DNA of 64,000 bases from Legionella_C dresdenensis (GTDB lineage: Bacteria > Pseudomonadota > Gammaproteobacteria > Legionellales > Legionellaceae): positions 124,001 through 188,000 of the forward strand of contig NZ_JBHSAB010000023.1 of NCBI RefSeq assembly GCF_042649825.1, in the 5' to 3' direction. Made by a program: the position numbers and the translations under genes. Under the pieces are notes generated by a model that searched no databases, had not been told where the DNA came from, and saw nothing but the letters and a program-made list of their open reading frames with translations. The number at the start of each line of letters is the position of its first letter. The stretch's first letter is position 1. Shown here piece after piece: positions 33,312 to 42,074 of this stretch.

Positions 33312-34316
33312 ATGGAGTTCAGACAACTAGGAAAATCAGGATTTAAAGTACCTTTGCTTGGTTTGGGCACGTGTACTTTTGGCGGCGGGACTGAATTTTA
33401 TAAAGCCTGGGGCAATATTGGAATCAATGAGGCAACGCGCCTTATTGATATGTGCATTGACGCAGGACTTAATTTTTTTGATTCTGCTGACGTTTATTCT
33501 AAAGGGATGGCTGAAGAAATTTTAGGGAAAGCTATCCAGGGCAGGCGCGATCAAGTCATTATTTCAACCAAGGCAACTTTTCGGTTAGGATTAGGACCTA
33601 ATGATATAGGATCGTCGCGGTTTCATTTATTAAAATCCATTGACGGGCAACTTAAGCGATTAAAAACTGACTATATCGATTTGTATCAAATGCACGGTTT
33701 TGATCCCTTAACCCCGGTAGAGGAAGTAGTTAGAACTTTAGAAAATTTAATACAAAGTGGAAAAATACGATACATAGGCTGTTCCAATTTTTCAGGTTGG
33801 CAATTAATGAAATCCCTGGCTATTGCTGATCAATTAGGTACCAACCGCTATGTGGCTCAACAAGTTTATTATTCATTGATTGGACGCGACTATGAACATG
33901 AATTAATGCCTCTTGCTTTAGATCAAGGCCTAGGTACTATCGTTTGGAGTCCCTTGGGAGGGGCCAGATTAACTGGAAAAATACTACGCGGCAAACCATT
34001 ACCCAAAGTTAGCCGTCTTCACATCACAAAAGAAATAGGTCCACCTGTTTCTAATGAGCTATTATTTGATGTAATGGATACATTAATAGAACTTTCCGAA
34101 GAAACGGGAAAAACTGTCTCTCAAATTGCTATAAACTGGCTTTTACAGAAACCAACGGTATGTAGCGTGCTTATAGGAGTCCGATCAGAAGAGCAGCTTC
34201 AACAGAATTTAGGCGCAGTTGGATGGAGTTTGACTGACGAACAGATAAAAAAATTAGATGAAATCAGTCAACAAGGGCTTCCTTATCCATATTGGCATCA
34301 AGCTCGTTGGTCATAA
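33312..34316 (+). CDS. Aldo/keto reductase
   Basis: This 334-residue NADPH-dependent oxidoreductase has the aldo/keto reductase (beta/alpha)8 barrel. The catalytic tetrad is visible: Asp and Tyr in NFFDSADVYSKG, Lys in ISTKAT and His in LYQMHGFD. The cofactor segment near the end (SVLIGVRSEEQLQQNL) is typical. It starts 23 bases after the SelO-like gene with a GGTGG ribosome binding site and shares its direction, so it is probably co-transcribed. It would reduce a carbonyl; the substrate is unknown. It is better preserved and less AT-rich than the upstream genes, so it may be a resident gene next to the island. Confidence 0.88.
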   Translation: MEFRQLGKSGFKVPLLGLGTCTFGGGTEFYKAWGNIGINEATRLIDMCIDAGLNFFDSADVYSKGMAEEILGKAIQGRRDQVIISTKATFRLGLGPNDIGSSRFHLLKSIDGQLKRLKTDYIDLYQMHGFDPLTPVEEVVRTLENLIQSGKIRYIGCSNFSGWQLMKSLAIADQLGTNRYVAQQVYYSLIGRDYEHELMPLALDQGLGTIVWSPLGGARLTGKILRGKPLPKVSRLHITKEIGPPVSNELLFDVMDTLIELSEETGKTVSQIAINWLLQKPTVCSVLIGVRSEEQLQQNLGAVGWSLTDEQIKKLDEISQQGLPYPYWHQARWS

Positions 34317-34334
34317 TCTTAAAGGGAGCAATTT

Positions 34335-35450
34335 ATGACAGTTAATTTTCAGCAATTACCTCACCCCGGCATACGCTCGCTAACCTCTTATGGCACAGCA
34401 AAATCGGTTGACGAACTGGCGCGTGAAAAAGGAATTAAAGGCCTTATCAGCATGGCAAGCAATGAGAACCCTCTCGGGTGCAGTCCTAAAGCTTTAGCCG
34501 CAGTGCATCAAATGACCGGCAAAATGATAGCTGCTTATCCGCCCCCCAACGATAACCTTTTAAAATCGAAGTTAGCAGAAAAATTTAAAGTAAATAACAA
34601 TCAATTATTGCTAAGTAATGGTTCAGATCATTTATTTTGTTTACTTTTAAAAACCTTTGCTTCGCATCTGGGAAAGCATATTCTGATACATGACTATGCT
34701 TTTTGCTCTTATGCTCTATTAGCTACCGCATTGAATATACCTTATCATTCTGTACCAATTAATTCTGACTGGACAGTTAATATCGATAATTTAATCGAAG
34801 CCTGTAGTAGCGAAACAGCCATTCTCTTTATCGCTAACCCTAATAACCCTACAGGGATACTGACCGGGAAGAAGGAAATAAAAAGAATACTTGAAAACAT
34901 CCCGGAAAGTTGTTTATTAGTGGTTGATGAAGCTTATTTTGAGTTCGCTGCTTCCCAATATAATGGCAATAATATTGACTGGCTTACTGAGCATCCTAAT
35001 TTAGTGATTACTCGTACTTTCTCTAAAATATATGGCTTAGCTGGTTTACGATTTGGGTATGCCATAGCCCATCCCGACATTATTGATATGCTACAACGCG
35101 TGCAGCTGCCATTCTCCGTTAATCAGGCTGCATTAATCGCTGCCAATGCAGCTTTGAGCGATGAGGAATTTATCCATTTAAGTTTGAAAACAAATGAGTC
35201 GGGAAAACAGAAACTATGTGAGTGTTTTGAAAGTTTAAACATCAGCTATTTATCGTCAGCCGCTAATTTTATTTGCTTTGACTGCAAAGAAGATAGTGCG
35301 CAAATTTATAATTACCTTCTGGAAAAAGGTATTTTGGTCAGATCGCTAGCTTATTATAAGATGAATAATTATCTCAGAGTAACAATAGGAACAAATGACC
35401 AGAATATCCGCTTTATTAAAGCGTTGAATAGTTATTATAGTAAGTCATAA
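34335..35450 (+). CDS. hisC: Histidinol-phosphate aminotransferase-type PLP enzyme
   Basis: This 371-residue fold-type I pyridoxal-phosphate aminotransferase resembles HisC. Visible motifs are MASNENPLGCSPKAL (substrate pocket), LSNGSDHLF (phosphate grip), ANPNNPTG, VVDEAYFEF with the cofactor-contacting Asp, the Schiff-base lysine K231 in TFSKIYGLAGLRFGY, and the terminal RVTIGT. AAAGGGAG precedes the ATG. No other histidine-biosynthesis gene is nearby, so besides histidinol-phosphate it may act on aromatic amino acids or, given its position 18 bases after the aldo/keto reductase, on a product of the neighbouring cluster. Confidence 0.85.
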   Translation: MTVNFQQLPHPGIRSLTSYGTAKSVDELAREKGIKGLISMASNENPLGCSPKALAAVHQMTGKMIAAYPPPNDNLLKSKLAEKFKVNNNQLLLSNGSDHLFCLLLKTFASHLGKHILIHDYAFCSYALLATALNIPYHSVPINSDWTVNIDNLIEACSSETAILFIANPNNPTGILTGKKEIKRILENIPESCLLVVDEAYFEFAASQYNGNNIDWLTEHPNLVITRTFSKIYGLAGLRFGYAIAHPDIIDMLQRVQLPFSVNQAALIAANAALSDEEFIHLSLKTNESGKQKLCECFESLNISYLSSAANFICFDCKEDSAQIYNYLLEKGILVRSLAYYKMNNYLRVTIGTNDQNIRFIKALNSYYSKS

Positions 35451-35535
35451 ATCGCCATATTCTCTGGATACCGTGGACAAGCTGCGCTGTTCAAAATAGA
35501 ATACCGGGTTTAAAGATTTAAGGTATTTCCCGCTT

Positions 35536-36387
35536 ATGACCGCTCTTTTGTTAGATGGAAAACAAGTTGCTCAGAAACTGCAAGCCGGTATCCGCACAGC
35601 AGTTACAGCCCGGCTTCAAACTGGGTACAGAGCGCCTGGTCTTGCGGTAGTATTGGTCGGAAATGATCCGGCATCGGAAATTTATGTCAAAAACAAGCGC
35701 AAGGCATGCGAAGCAGTCGGGATTCATTCCTATGCCTATGATTTACCCTCTTCAACCACCGAACAGCAATTATTACAACTGATTAATGAATTAAACCAGA
35801 GTACATCTATTGATGGCATTCTGGTGCAATTGCCGTTACCGGATGCTGTGGATAGCAGTAAGATTATTGAAGCAATTCATCCGGGCAAAGATGTTGACGG
35901 TTTTCATCCTTATAATATTGGACTGCTAGCGCAACGCATACCCAAACTGCGGCCTTGTACGCCTTATGGCATTATTCAGCTACTTGCAGCGTATGATATC
36001 TCAATGAAGAGTAAAAATGCTGTTGTAGTGGGTGCCTCAAACATAGTTGGACGGCCTATGGCACTGGAATTTTTAAATAGCGGCGCAACGGTAACTGTCT
36101 GCCATCGAAAAACACCTGATCTGGAGCCGCATATCCGCATGGCCGATATTCTTGTTGTCGCCACTGGAGTGCCCGATAGTGTTAAGGCCGAGTGGTTACA
36201 ATCGCATCAGATTGTCATTGATGTAGGAATTCACCGCATGTCTAATGGCAAGCTGCGCGGTGATATCGACTTTGAACAGGCGCTTCAGCGTGTCAAGGCT
36301 ATAACGCCGGTGCCTGGAGGCGTCGGCCCTATGACTATTGCGTGCCTGCTGCAGAATACCCTACAGGCAGCTCAATGGGCTGGTTGA
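35536..36387 (+). CDS. folD: Methylenetetrahydrofolate dehydrogenase / methenyltetrahydrofolate cyclohydrolase
   Basis: FolD (283 residues, the usual length) interconverts 5,10-methylene- and 10-formyl-tetrahydrofolate in the cytoplasm using NADP. Signatures are YVKNKRKACEAVGI with the catalytic lysine, DGILVQLPLP, HPGKDVDGFHP, the Rossmann NADP loop VVGASNIVGRPMA, and the closing TPVPGGVGPMTIACLLQNT. AAGG precedes the ATG. It is convergent with the next small gene, with stop codons one base apart. Confidence 0.96.
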   Translation: MTALLLDGKQVAQKLQAGIRTAVTARLQTGYRAPGLAVVLVGNDPASEIYVKNKRKACEAVGIHSYAYDLPSSTTEQQLLQLINELNQSTSIDGILVQLPLPDAVDSSKIIEAIHPGKDVDGFHPYNIGLLAQRIPKLRPCTPYGIIQLLAAYDISMKSKNAVVVGASNIVGRPMALEFLNSGATVTVCHRKTPDLEPHIRMADILVVATGVPDSVKAEWLQSHQIVIDVGIHRMSNGKLRGDIDFEQALQRVKAITPVPGGVGPMTIACLLQNTLQAAQWAG

Positions 36388-36388
36388 T

Positions 36389-36580
36389 TTATTTTTCCAA
36401 ATCATCCCAGTCGAATTCGCCATCCAGCTCGTCAAACTCTTCTTTAAGGCGTTTACGTTCAAGCTTTTGCTCTAACAGTTTACGCACTCGTTTTTTGTGA
36501 GACAGCTCTTCGGCATCCTCTTCCATTGGAATATCAGTAAAAGAAAAACTGTCATCATCATAGTCTTTTCTTAAACCCAT
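36389..36580 (-). CDS. Small charged protein, PA3496 family-like
   Basis: This encodes a 63-residue acidic/basic protein (MGLRKDYDDDSFSFTDIP, then KKRVRKLLEQKLERKRLKEE and a terminal DWDDLEK). It resembles the short PA3496-like family found across gammaproteobacteria, sometimes named as a putative envelope integrity protein. The function is not established. The start at 36580 is preferred to an upstream ATG because AGGAG lies seven bases before it. The protein is probably cytoplasmic and helical. Confidence 0.65.
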   Translation of the reverse strand: MGLRKDYDDDSFSFTDIPMEEDAEELSHKKRVRKLLEQKLERKRLKEEFDELDGEFDWDDLEK

Positions 36581-36727
36581 CAGCGGCTCCTGATTGTTGC
36601 TGTTACTCCAATTATAGTGCAAAAAATCTGCATACTGATTATCTTTTTATGTAATTTTTTAAAACATTTGGTTTATTCGGTTAGTAAACCGTATAATTCA
36701 CTTATCTTTTTTTTAATTATTTTTATT

Positions 36728-37552
36728 ATGCTCAGTTATCAACATGGTTATCACACAGGAAATTTTGCAGATGTTGTCAAACATTTGACGCTTACCCGCA
36801 TTCTTAATTATCTGATGCTTAAGGACAAACCGCTTTTTTATCTCGAAACCCATTCAGGCCGTGGTATTTATGATTTAAAAGACGGCCAGGCAACCAAAAC
36901 CGGAGAGTATCTCGATGGTATTGCGGTATTATGGGATCAACGAAATAAACTGGATGAGTTATTTACTCCTTATCTGCAACAGTTAAAAAATTTAAACACT
37001 CATGAAACCCTGCGCTTTTATCCCGGTTCACCCTGCATTGCCGCAACCACCCTGCGCCAACAGGACAGACTTGTTTGCTGTGAATTGCATCCAAGAGAAT
37101 TTGAATACCTTGAGCAAATGGACAAACAAGGTAAAAAAATATTTTATGATCATACTGACGGCCTGCACAATTTAACTGCCCTGCTGCCTCCGCCCGAACG
37201 ACGTGGTTTGATCTTTATTGATCCGTCTTATGAAATCAAGGATGAATATAAAACTGTTCCGCAGGCAATTGCTCAGGCCTATCAACGTTTTGAAACGGGC
37301 GTGTACTGCCTCTGGTATCCCATTATTGATAAAAAAATGCATGAAAAGCTGTTGCGTAATTTATCAGCGGTCAAAACTACCAAAACGTTAAGGGTGGAGT
37401 TTACTGTAAATATGGGAGACAAACCCGGAATGCAAAGCTGCGGATTATGGATTATTAACCCGCCGTATGTGCTTGTAGAGGAAATGAAGGCAATTATGAA
37501 GCAGTTGGTTGCGTTATATAAACCAGGGCAGGCAAGCTATCTTATTGAGTAG
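36728..37552 (+). CDS. rlmJ: 23S rRNA (adenine2030-N6)-methyltransferase
   Basis: RlmJ (274 residues; E. coli 280) methylates A2030 of 23S rRNA using SAM. The N terminus MLSYQHGYHTGNFADVVKH is diagnostic. THSGRGIYDL is the SAM motif, and the catalytic D-P-x-Y/F type motif is FIDPSYEIKDEY. The ATG at 36728 is chosen because the family begins MLSY; the open frame extends upstream but into AT-rich non-homologous sequence. No strong ribosome binding site is visible. Confidence 0.93.
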   Translation: MLSYQHGYHTGNFADVVKHLTLTRILNYLMLKDKPLFYLETHSGRGIYDLKDGQATKTGEYLDGIAVLWDQRNKLDELFTPYLQQLKNLNTHETLRFYPGSPCIAATTLRQQDRLVCCELHPREFEYLEQMDKQGKKIFYDHTDGLHNLTALLPPPERRGLIFIDPSYEIKDEYKTVPQAIAQAYQRFETGVYCLWYPIIDKKMHEKLLRNLSAVKTTKTLRVEFTVNMGDKPGMQSCGLWIINPPYVLVEEMKAIMKQLVALYKPGQASYLIE

Positions 37553-37570
37553 AATAACTGGAGAATCGCC

Positions 37571-37714
37571 ATGAAAATTTTACCAGTAAAAGCGTTTAAT
37601 GATAATTACATCTGGTGCTTGCTTGATATAGTAACAACAATTTGCAGCACAAAATGGCGCCAAACAATTGGATTCACTGTCTGTTTTTTCGGTTTTAAGG
37701 ACACAAAAAAATAG
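37571..37714 (+). pseudogene. gloB: 5' remnant of hydroxyacylglutathione hydrolase gene
   Basis: Immediately after rlmJ, with GGAGAATCGCC as a ribosome binding site, an ATG opens MKILPVKAFNDNYIWCLLD, which is the characteristic N terminus of GloB (glyoxalase II). The resemblance stops after about 19 codons; the frame then runs into unrelated sequence and ends at TAG after 47 residues, without the zinc-binding THxHxDH motif. The next gene is mltD, the same neighbour gloB has in E. coli, so this is most likely an internal/3' deletion of a resident gloB. It could still be translated into a short peptide. Confidence 0.75.
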
Positions 37715-37719
37715 CTTTA

Positions 37720-37760
37720 AGAGCTAAAATAGATCTTTTTTAGCTCTAATAGATTTTTTT
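37720..37760 (+). terminator. Rho-independent terminator after rlmJ/gloB remnant
   Basis: A perfect 10-bp stem (AGAGCTAAAA and TTTTAGCTCT) with an eight-base loop is followed a few bases later by a run of seven T. It lies upstream of mltD and would isolate mltD from rlmJ transcription. Confidence 0.65.
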
Positions 37761-37836
37761 AAAAACAAAAAGGGTTTATCTCACAAACCAAATGAAGTAA
37801 ACTGGCCGCCCGTTGAATTGAACAAAGGCTATTCGT

Positions 37837-39279
37837 TTGAAGTCCAAGCCAGCAATTTTACTCAAATTTTTTACTTTCTGGTCCAGCTGCCTCATGCTGA
37901 TTAATCTGGCTCATGGAAGTTTTTACAACCCAAATGCCTGGGATGTTCTGCGCAGTCAGCTTACGTTAAATCATGAGATTACCCAGCCTGAAGTGCAGAC
38001 ACAATTACGCTGGCTAATTTCGCATCCTGGTTATCTGCAAAAACTGTCGCAGGCAGAACCTTATATTTATCACATCCTGACTGAAATCCGTAAGCGCAAG
38101 CTGCCCGGCGAGATCGCCCTGCTGCCTATGCTTGAAAGCGCGTATGATCCATTCGCCTATTCAGGAGCCGGTGCGGCTGGTTTATGGCAATTAATGCCAG
38201 GAACCGGCAGTAATCTTGGCCTGAAACAGGATTGGTGGTTTGATGGAAGGCGCAGTATTGGTTCTTCCACTGATGCGGCGCTTAATTACCTGACTTACTT
38301 GAACCGTTTTTTCAACGGTAACTGGCTACTCGCGATAGCCGCTTATGATTCGGGCGAAGGCACAATCGCCCGTGCCGTTAAAAACAGTGGACAATATAAC
38401 GCACGCTCGGTTAATTTCTGGCGCTTGCCGGTACCGTCCGAAACCCGAACTTATGTACCGCGTTTGTTAGCTCTGGCTGAAATTATCAAATATCCACAGC
38501 GTTACCGGGTCAGTTTACCCGATATCCCCTATACGCCTTATTTTGAAGAAGTGAATATCGGCAGCCAGATTGATTTAAACCATGCTGCAAAGCTTGCTGG
38601 TATTTCCTATAAAGATTTAATTAAGCTTAATCCGGGATATAACCATTGGACAACTGCGCCTTATAAACCTTTCAAATTGTTAATACCGACAAATAAAGTA
38701 GCTAATTTTAACCGTAACCTGTTAAGTCTGCCACAGGAAAAACGGGTAAGCTGGACACGCCATCTGGTTGTTCGCGGCGAGACTATTGATTCAATTGCCA
38801 AACGCTATTTTACAACAGCCAAGCTCATTCGCGAGCTTAATCAGCTCAAATCAAATCAATTGCGTGAGGGGCAATTTGTGCTGATTCCAAGTACAAAATT
38901 TTCCCCGCCTGCGCCTGCAAAATCATCACAGACAACCAGGCTGGCCGTTGCTGACAAACCGGCAACTACCCAAACCTATAAAGTAATTCATATTGTCCAG
39001 CCCGGCGATACATTCCAGAAGCTGGAACAAAAATATCACACTACAACGGCAAATATCCGTTCATGGAATAAAATGTCAGCAAATAAAAAACTGGCCAAAG
39101 GCGATCAGTTAATAATCTGGAAAAAAATGATAAATCCCGGTAGTTATACGGTGGTAGCTGGTGATAATTTAAGTAGTATTGCGCGGCGAAATAATACGAC
39201 AACAGCATCGCTGGAACGGTTAAATCCGCGGATTAATACCCGATTGTTGAAGCCGGGGCAGAAACTGGTAATTGGATAA
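37837..39279 (+). CDS. mltD: Lytic murein transglycosylase D with three LysM domains
   Basis: MltD (480 residues) cleaves the glycan strands of peptidoglycan in the periplasm. It has a signal sequence (AILLKFFTFWSSCLMLINLAHG), an SLT domain with the catalytic glutamate in LLPMLESAYDPFA followed by GAAGLWQLMPGTG and AIAAYDSGEG, and three C-terminal LysM peptidoglycan-binding repeats (VVRGETIDSIAKRY, IVQPGDTFQKLEQKY, VVAGDNLSSIARRN). The start is TTG: an in-frame stop lies six codons upstream, and only this start gives a complete signal peptide; AAAGG precedes it. There is no lipobox. Confidence 0.93.
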   Translation: MKSKPAILLKFFTFWSSCLMLINLAHGSFYNPNAWDVLRSQLTLNHEITQPEVQTQLRWLISHPGYLQKLSQAEPYIYHILTEIRKRKLPGEIALLPMLESAYDPFAYSGAGAAGLWQLMPGTGSNLGLKQDWWFDGRRSIGSSTDAALNYLTYLNRFFNGNWLLAIAAYDSGEGTIARAVKNSGQYNARSVNFWRLPVPSETRTYVPRLLALAEIIKYPQRYRVSLPDIPYTPYFEEVNIGSQIDLNHAAKLAGISYKDLIKLNPGYNHWTTAPYKPFKLLIPTNKVANFNRNLLSLPQEKRVSWTRHLVVRGETIDSIAKRYFTTAKLIRELNQLKSNQLREGQFVLIPSTKFSPPAPAKSSQTTRLAVADKPATTQTYKVIHIVQPGDTFQKLEQKYHTTTANIRSWNKMSANKKLAKGDQLIIWKKMINPGSYTVVAGDNLSSIARRNNTTTASLERLNPRINTRLLKPGQKLVIG

Positions 39280-39376
39280 ATGAGTGTAGGTTGCCCTGTG
39301 CAAAGGTGCAGATACACAAGCAGTATAACTTAACAAATTGTTAACACAGATGCTTGCAAGTTCTGTGCAAATCATG

Positions 39377-39385
39377 TGTTATACT
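39377..39385 (+). promoter_or_regulatory. Extended -10 promoter element before yciB
   Basis: TGTTATACT is a good extended -10 (TG-N-TATACT), 31 bases before the yciB ATG. No convincing -35 is needed with an extended -10. It may drive yciB and the two-component genes behind it. Confidence 0.4.
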
Positions 39386-39416
39386 ATATATTAACGCTGT
39401 AACCAATTGAAAACAT

Positions 39417-39971
39417 ATGAAACTATTATTTGATTTTTTTCCTATTGTACTTTTTTTCCTGGGCTATAAGCTGTTTGGGATATATACTGCCACAGCAATT
39501 GCCATGATCGCCTCTCTTGCTCAGGTTATTATTTATCGCCTGAAGCATCAGCGCTATGAGAAAATGCATTTATTCAGTCTGGGTATTATTTTTGTCCTTG
39601 GCGGAGCAACTCTGTTCTTCCACAACCCATGGTTTATCAAATGGAAACCAACCGGTATTTACTGGATTACCTGTTTAGTTTTCCTTGTTTCACCGCTGGT
39701 TGCTAAAAAGCCGTTGATTCAAAAAATGATGGAAAGTAATATCAGCCTTCCCAACAGAATCTGGTATCGGCTTAATTATGCATGGTCTGCGTTTTTTCTG
39801 ATTATGGGCGCACTGAATCTGTACGTTGCTTATTATTTCAGTACCGACACGTGGGTAAATTTCAAGTTATTCGGTGGTGCCGGTCTTACAATGGTATTTA
39901 TATTTCTACAGGCAATTTATCTGACCAGGCACGTTTTGGATAGGGATGTTCAATCGGAATTACGGAGCTAA
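39417..39971 (+). CDS. yciB: Inner membrane septation protein A (YciB/IspZ)
   Basis: This 184-residue protein has five to six membrane helices and matches the intracellular septation protein A family: LFDFFPIVLFFLGYKLFGIYTAT at the N terminus is diagnostic, as are NPWFIKWKPTGIYW and the NRIWYRLNYAWSAFF segment. It resides in the inner membrane and interacts with elongation and division proteins; loss affects cell envelope synthesis. Its stop is directly followed by the response regulator start, so yciB heads the operon with the two-component system. Confidence 0.93.
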   Translation: MKLLFDFFPIVLFFLGYKLFGIYTATAIAMIASLAQVIIYRLKHQRYEKMHLFSLGIIFVLGGATLFFHNPWFIKWKPTGIYWITCLVFLVSPLVAKKPLIQKMMESNISLPNRIWYRLNYAWSAFFLIMGALNLYVAYYFSTDTWVNFKLFGGAGLTMVFIFLQAIYLTRHVLDRDVQSELRS

Positions 39972-39972
39972 A

Positions 39973-40635
39973 ATGAGATTGTTACTGGTAGAAGACGATG
40001 ATTTGCTAGGCGATGCCGTAAAAGCAGGCTTAACACAATTTGGTTATATAGTTGACTGGTTAAGAGATGGCGAAGCAGCGCGAGCGGCTGTAAAAACCGA
40101 ATCATTTGAATTAATTATTCTTGATCTCGGCCTGCCCAAACTCTCAGGTCTTGGCTTTTTGCAGGCGATAAGAAGCGATGGTAATAGCACTCCGGTAATT
40201 ATCCTTACCGCCCGCGATTCAGTTGAAGACAAGGTTAAAGGATTAGACAGCGGTGCAGATGATTATCTGATCAAGCCATTTGAACTGAAAGAATTAAACG
40301 CCCGAATCCGTGCCTTGGCGAGACGCTCGCAAGGCCGCGCTGACTCTGCATTGCAGTATCGCAATATTACGCTCGATCCCGCGGCGCATTCGGTGTATGT
40401 TGATGAAATGCTGGTTAATGTACCTCGCCGTGAGTTTGCCCTTTTGCAAAAATTGCTGGAAAACAGCGGACAGGTTTTATCGCGCGAACAGTTAATGCAA
40501 AGTATTTATGGCTGGGATGAAGATGTGGACAGTAATGCGCTTGAAGTGCATATCCACAATCTGCGTAAGAAACTTAACGCCAATTTTATCCGAACCATTC
40601 GCGGTGTCGGGTATATGGCCGAGAAAAGTGAGTAA
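39973..40635 (+). CDS. pmrA: OmpR-family response regulator, PmrA/QseB-like
   Basis: This 220-residue regulator has a receiver domain (MRLLLVEDDDLLGDAV, phosphoacceptor D51 in LIILDLGLP, switch residues in ILTARDS, and K in YLIKPFE) and a winged-helix DNA-binding domain (VPRREFALLQKLL to HNLRKKLNANFIRTIRGVGY). The sequence is of the PmrA/QseB/BasR group. In Legionella and Coxiella PmrA controls Dot/Icm secretion genes and effectors, which would matter here given the effector-like genes; the exact orthology is inferred. The start at 39973 begins the receiver domain and follows CGGAG. Confidence 0.85.
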   Translation: MRLLLVEDDDLLGDAVKAGLTQFGYIVDWLRDGEAARAAVKTESFELIILDLGLPKLSGLGFLQAIRSDGNSTPVIILTARDSVEDKVKGLDSGADDYLIKPFELKELNARIRALARRSQGRADSALQYRNITLDPAAHSVYVDEMLVNVPRREFALLQKLLENSGQVLSREQLMQSIYGWDEDVDSNALEVHIHNLRKKLNANFIRTIRGVGYMAEKSE

Positions 40636-40644
40636 TTTGCTACT

Positions 40645-42048
40645 GTGAAATCTTCGATTCGCAAATTCCTGCTTATTAACCTGTTATTGGCTATTACAAT
40701 AACAACAACGCTGACTGCCATCGGAAACTACTATCTGGATCAGAAAGACATTCAGGAGCATCTGGATACTCTGATGGCAATCTCGGCCTTATCCTATCAG
40801 GCACTGCTCGGCGATGATCTGCATCAGCGCCCTCTTGCCAAAATTCAGGATACGCTTGATGAAATCCCTCAGAAAATAGAAAACTTTTACCAACGCCGAT
40901 TTCTGAATGATTTACCGCCTAAAAATTACATGGACAAGTTTAATTTTCAAGTATGGACCAATGGCGGCCGTCTGCTTTTACATTCATCTACTGCGCCTAA
41001 AATCCCATTGACCTCTGAACTTGACGGCTTCAGCGATAAAACGCTTAACTCGCAGAAATGGCGGGTTTTTACCAGTTATAATGAAAAGGCTGGCATCAGA
41101 ACTGTGCTTGCCGAACGGTATGATACCCGTAACGAACTCGGACACCGCATTGCGCAGGATGATCTTTATATTATGCTGCTCACCTTTCCGCTATCCGGCT
41201 TGCTGATCTGGATTATCATCGGCCGCGGCCTCGATAGTCTTGATCGGGTAGCGCAAGAAGTAGCCAACCGTGCTCCAACGCATTTGGAACCGGTTAATTT
41301 GCAAGAAGTCCCGGAAGAAATCAAACCGGTTATCGATGAATTAAACAAGTTATTTTACCGGCTGCAGGAAGGTTTTGAACGTGAAAAACGATTTGCAGCC
41401 GATGCCGCCCATGAGTTACGTACCCCGTTGGCCGCGTTGAAAGCCCAAGCCCAGGTTGCACTGAATATTGATGATATTGAAGAAAAAAACCTGGCATTGG
41501 AAAAGCTGATAGCCAGCGTTAATCGCAGCACGCATATTGTCCAGCAATTACTGACTATGAGTAAGCTCGTTCCGGAAGCGACTAATCTTAACGAGCTGGA
41601 TGAGGTAAAACTGGTTAAAATTACCCGCGAAGTTCTGGCCATGCTGGCACCCAGCGCTATTGAAAAACAAATTGCGCTTGAATTTGAACATGACGATAAC
41701 ATCTCGACATTTACGGGTAATACTACGGCCTTGAGTATTCTGGTGCGGAATCTGGTAGACAATGCAATCCGTTATTGTAAAGAAGAAGGCCGTGTGCTGG
41801 TGCGTATTTACGAACAAAACGATATTATCCTTGAAGTTTCGGATAATGGCCCAGGGATACCAGCTGAACTCCGCACACGCGTATTTGAACGGTTTTTCCG
41901 GGTGTTAGGGAATAAAAGTACCGGCAGCGGGCTCGGGCTTGCCATTGTACGGCAGATTTGTGATATGCATAATGCCCGGATTGAACTGGATTCGCCCCGG
42001 CACGGCACGGGGTTAATTGTCAGGATTTATTTTCCGATTAAGGATTAA
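40645..42048 (+). CDS. pmrB: Sensor histidine kinase, PmrB/QseC-like
   Basis: This 467-residue inner membrane sensor is the partner of the preceding regulator. It has one N-terminal membrane helix (KFLLINLLLAITITTTLTAIG), a periplasmic domain of about 150 residues, a second helix (IMLLTFPLSGLLIWIIIG), a HAMP-like linker, the H box FAADAAHELRTPLAALKAQ, N box LVRNLVDNAIRYC, and G boxes DNGPGIP and GSGLGLAIVRQI. The start is GTG at 40645, nine bases after the regulator stop. The signal sensed cannot be read; PmrB relatives detect low pH, metals or cationic peptides. Confidence 0.85.
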   Translation: MKSSIRKFLLINLLLAITITTTLTAIGNYYLDQKDIQEHLDTLMAISALSYQALLGDDLHQRPLAKIQDTLDEIPQKIENFYQRRFLNDLPPKNYMDKFNFQVWTNGGRLLLHSSTAPKIPLTSELDGFSDKTLNSQKWRVFTSYNEKAGIRTVLAERYDTRNELGHRIAQDDLYIMLLTFPLSGLLIWIIIGRGLDSLDRVAQEVANRAPTHLEPVNLQEVPEEIKPVIDELNKLFYRLQEGFEREKRFAADAAHELRTPLAALKAQAQVALNIDDIEEKNLALEKLIASVNRSTHIVQQLLTMSKLVPEATNLNELDEVKLVKITREVLAMLAPSAIEKQIALEFEHDDNISTFTGNTTALSILVRNLVDNAIRYCKEEGRVLVRIYEQNDIILEVSDNGPGIPAELRTRVFERFFRVLGNKSTGSGLGLAIVRQICDMHNARIELDSPRHGTGLIVRIYFPIKD

Positions 42049-42050
42049 GC

Positions 42051-42074
42051 AGGTTGGGTCAAACGACCCAACCT
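42051..42074. repeat. GTTGGGTCAAACGACCCAAC palindrome, solo copy
   Basis: An exact copy with AGG and CCT flanks extending the symmetry to 24 bp. It sits precisely between the convergent pmrB-like gene and ruvA, consistent with a shared bidirectional terminator. Confidence 0.75.

Noticed and set aside
34335..35450. Treating hisC as part of a histidine operon
   Set aside because: No other his gene is adjacent, so an operon cannot be claimed; its neighbours are the aldo/keto reductase and folD.
41355..41762. A 135-codon Ser-rich minus-strand frame opposite the sensor kinase
   Set aside because: It is an antisense shadow; the sense frame carries all kinase boxes.
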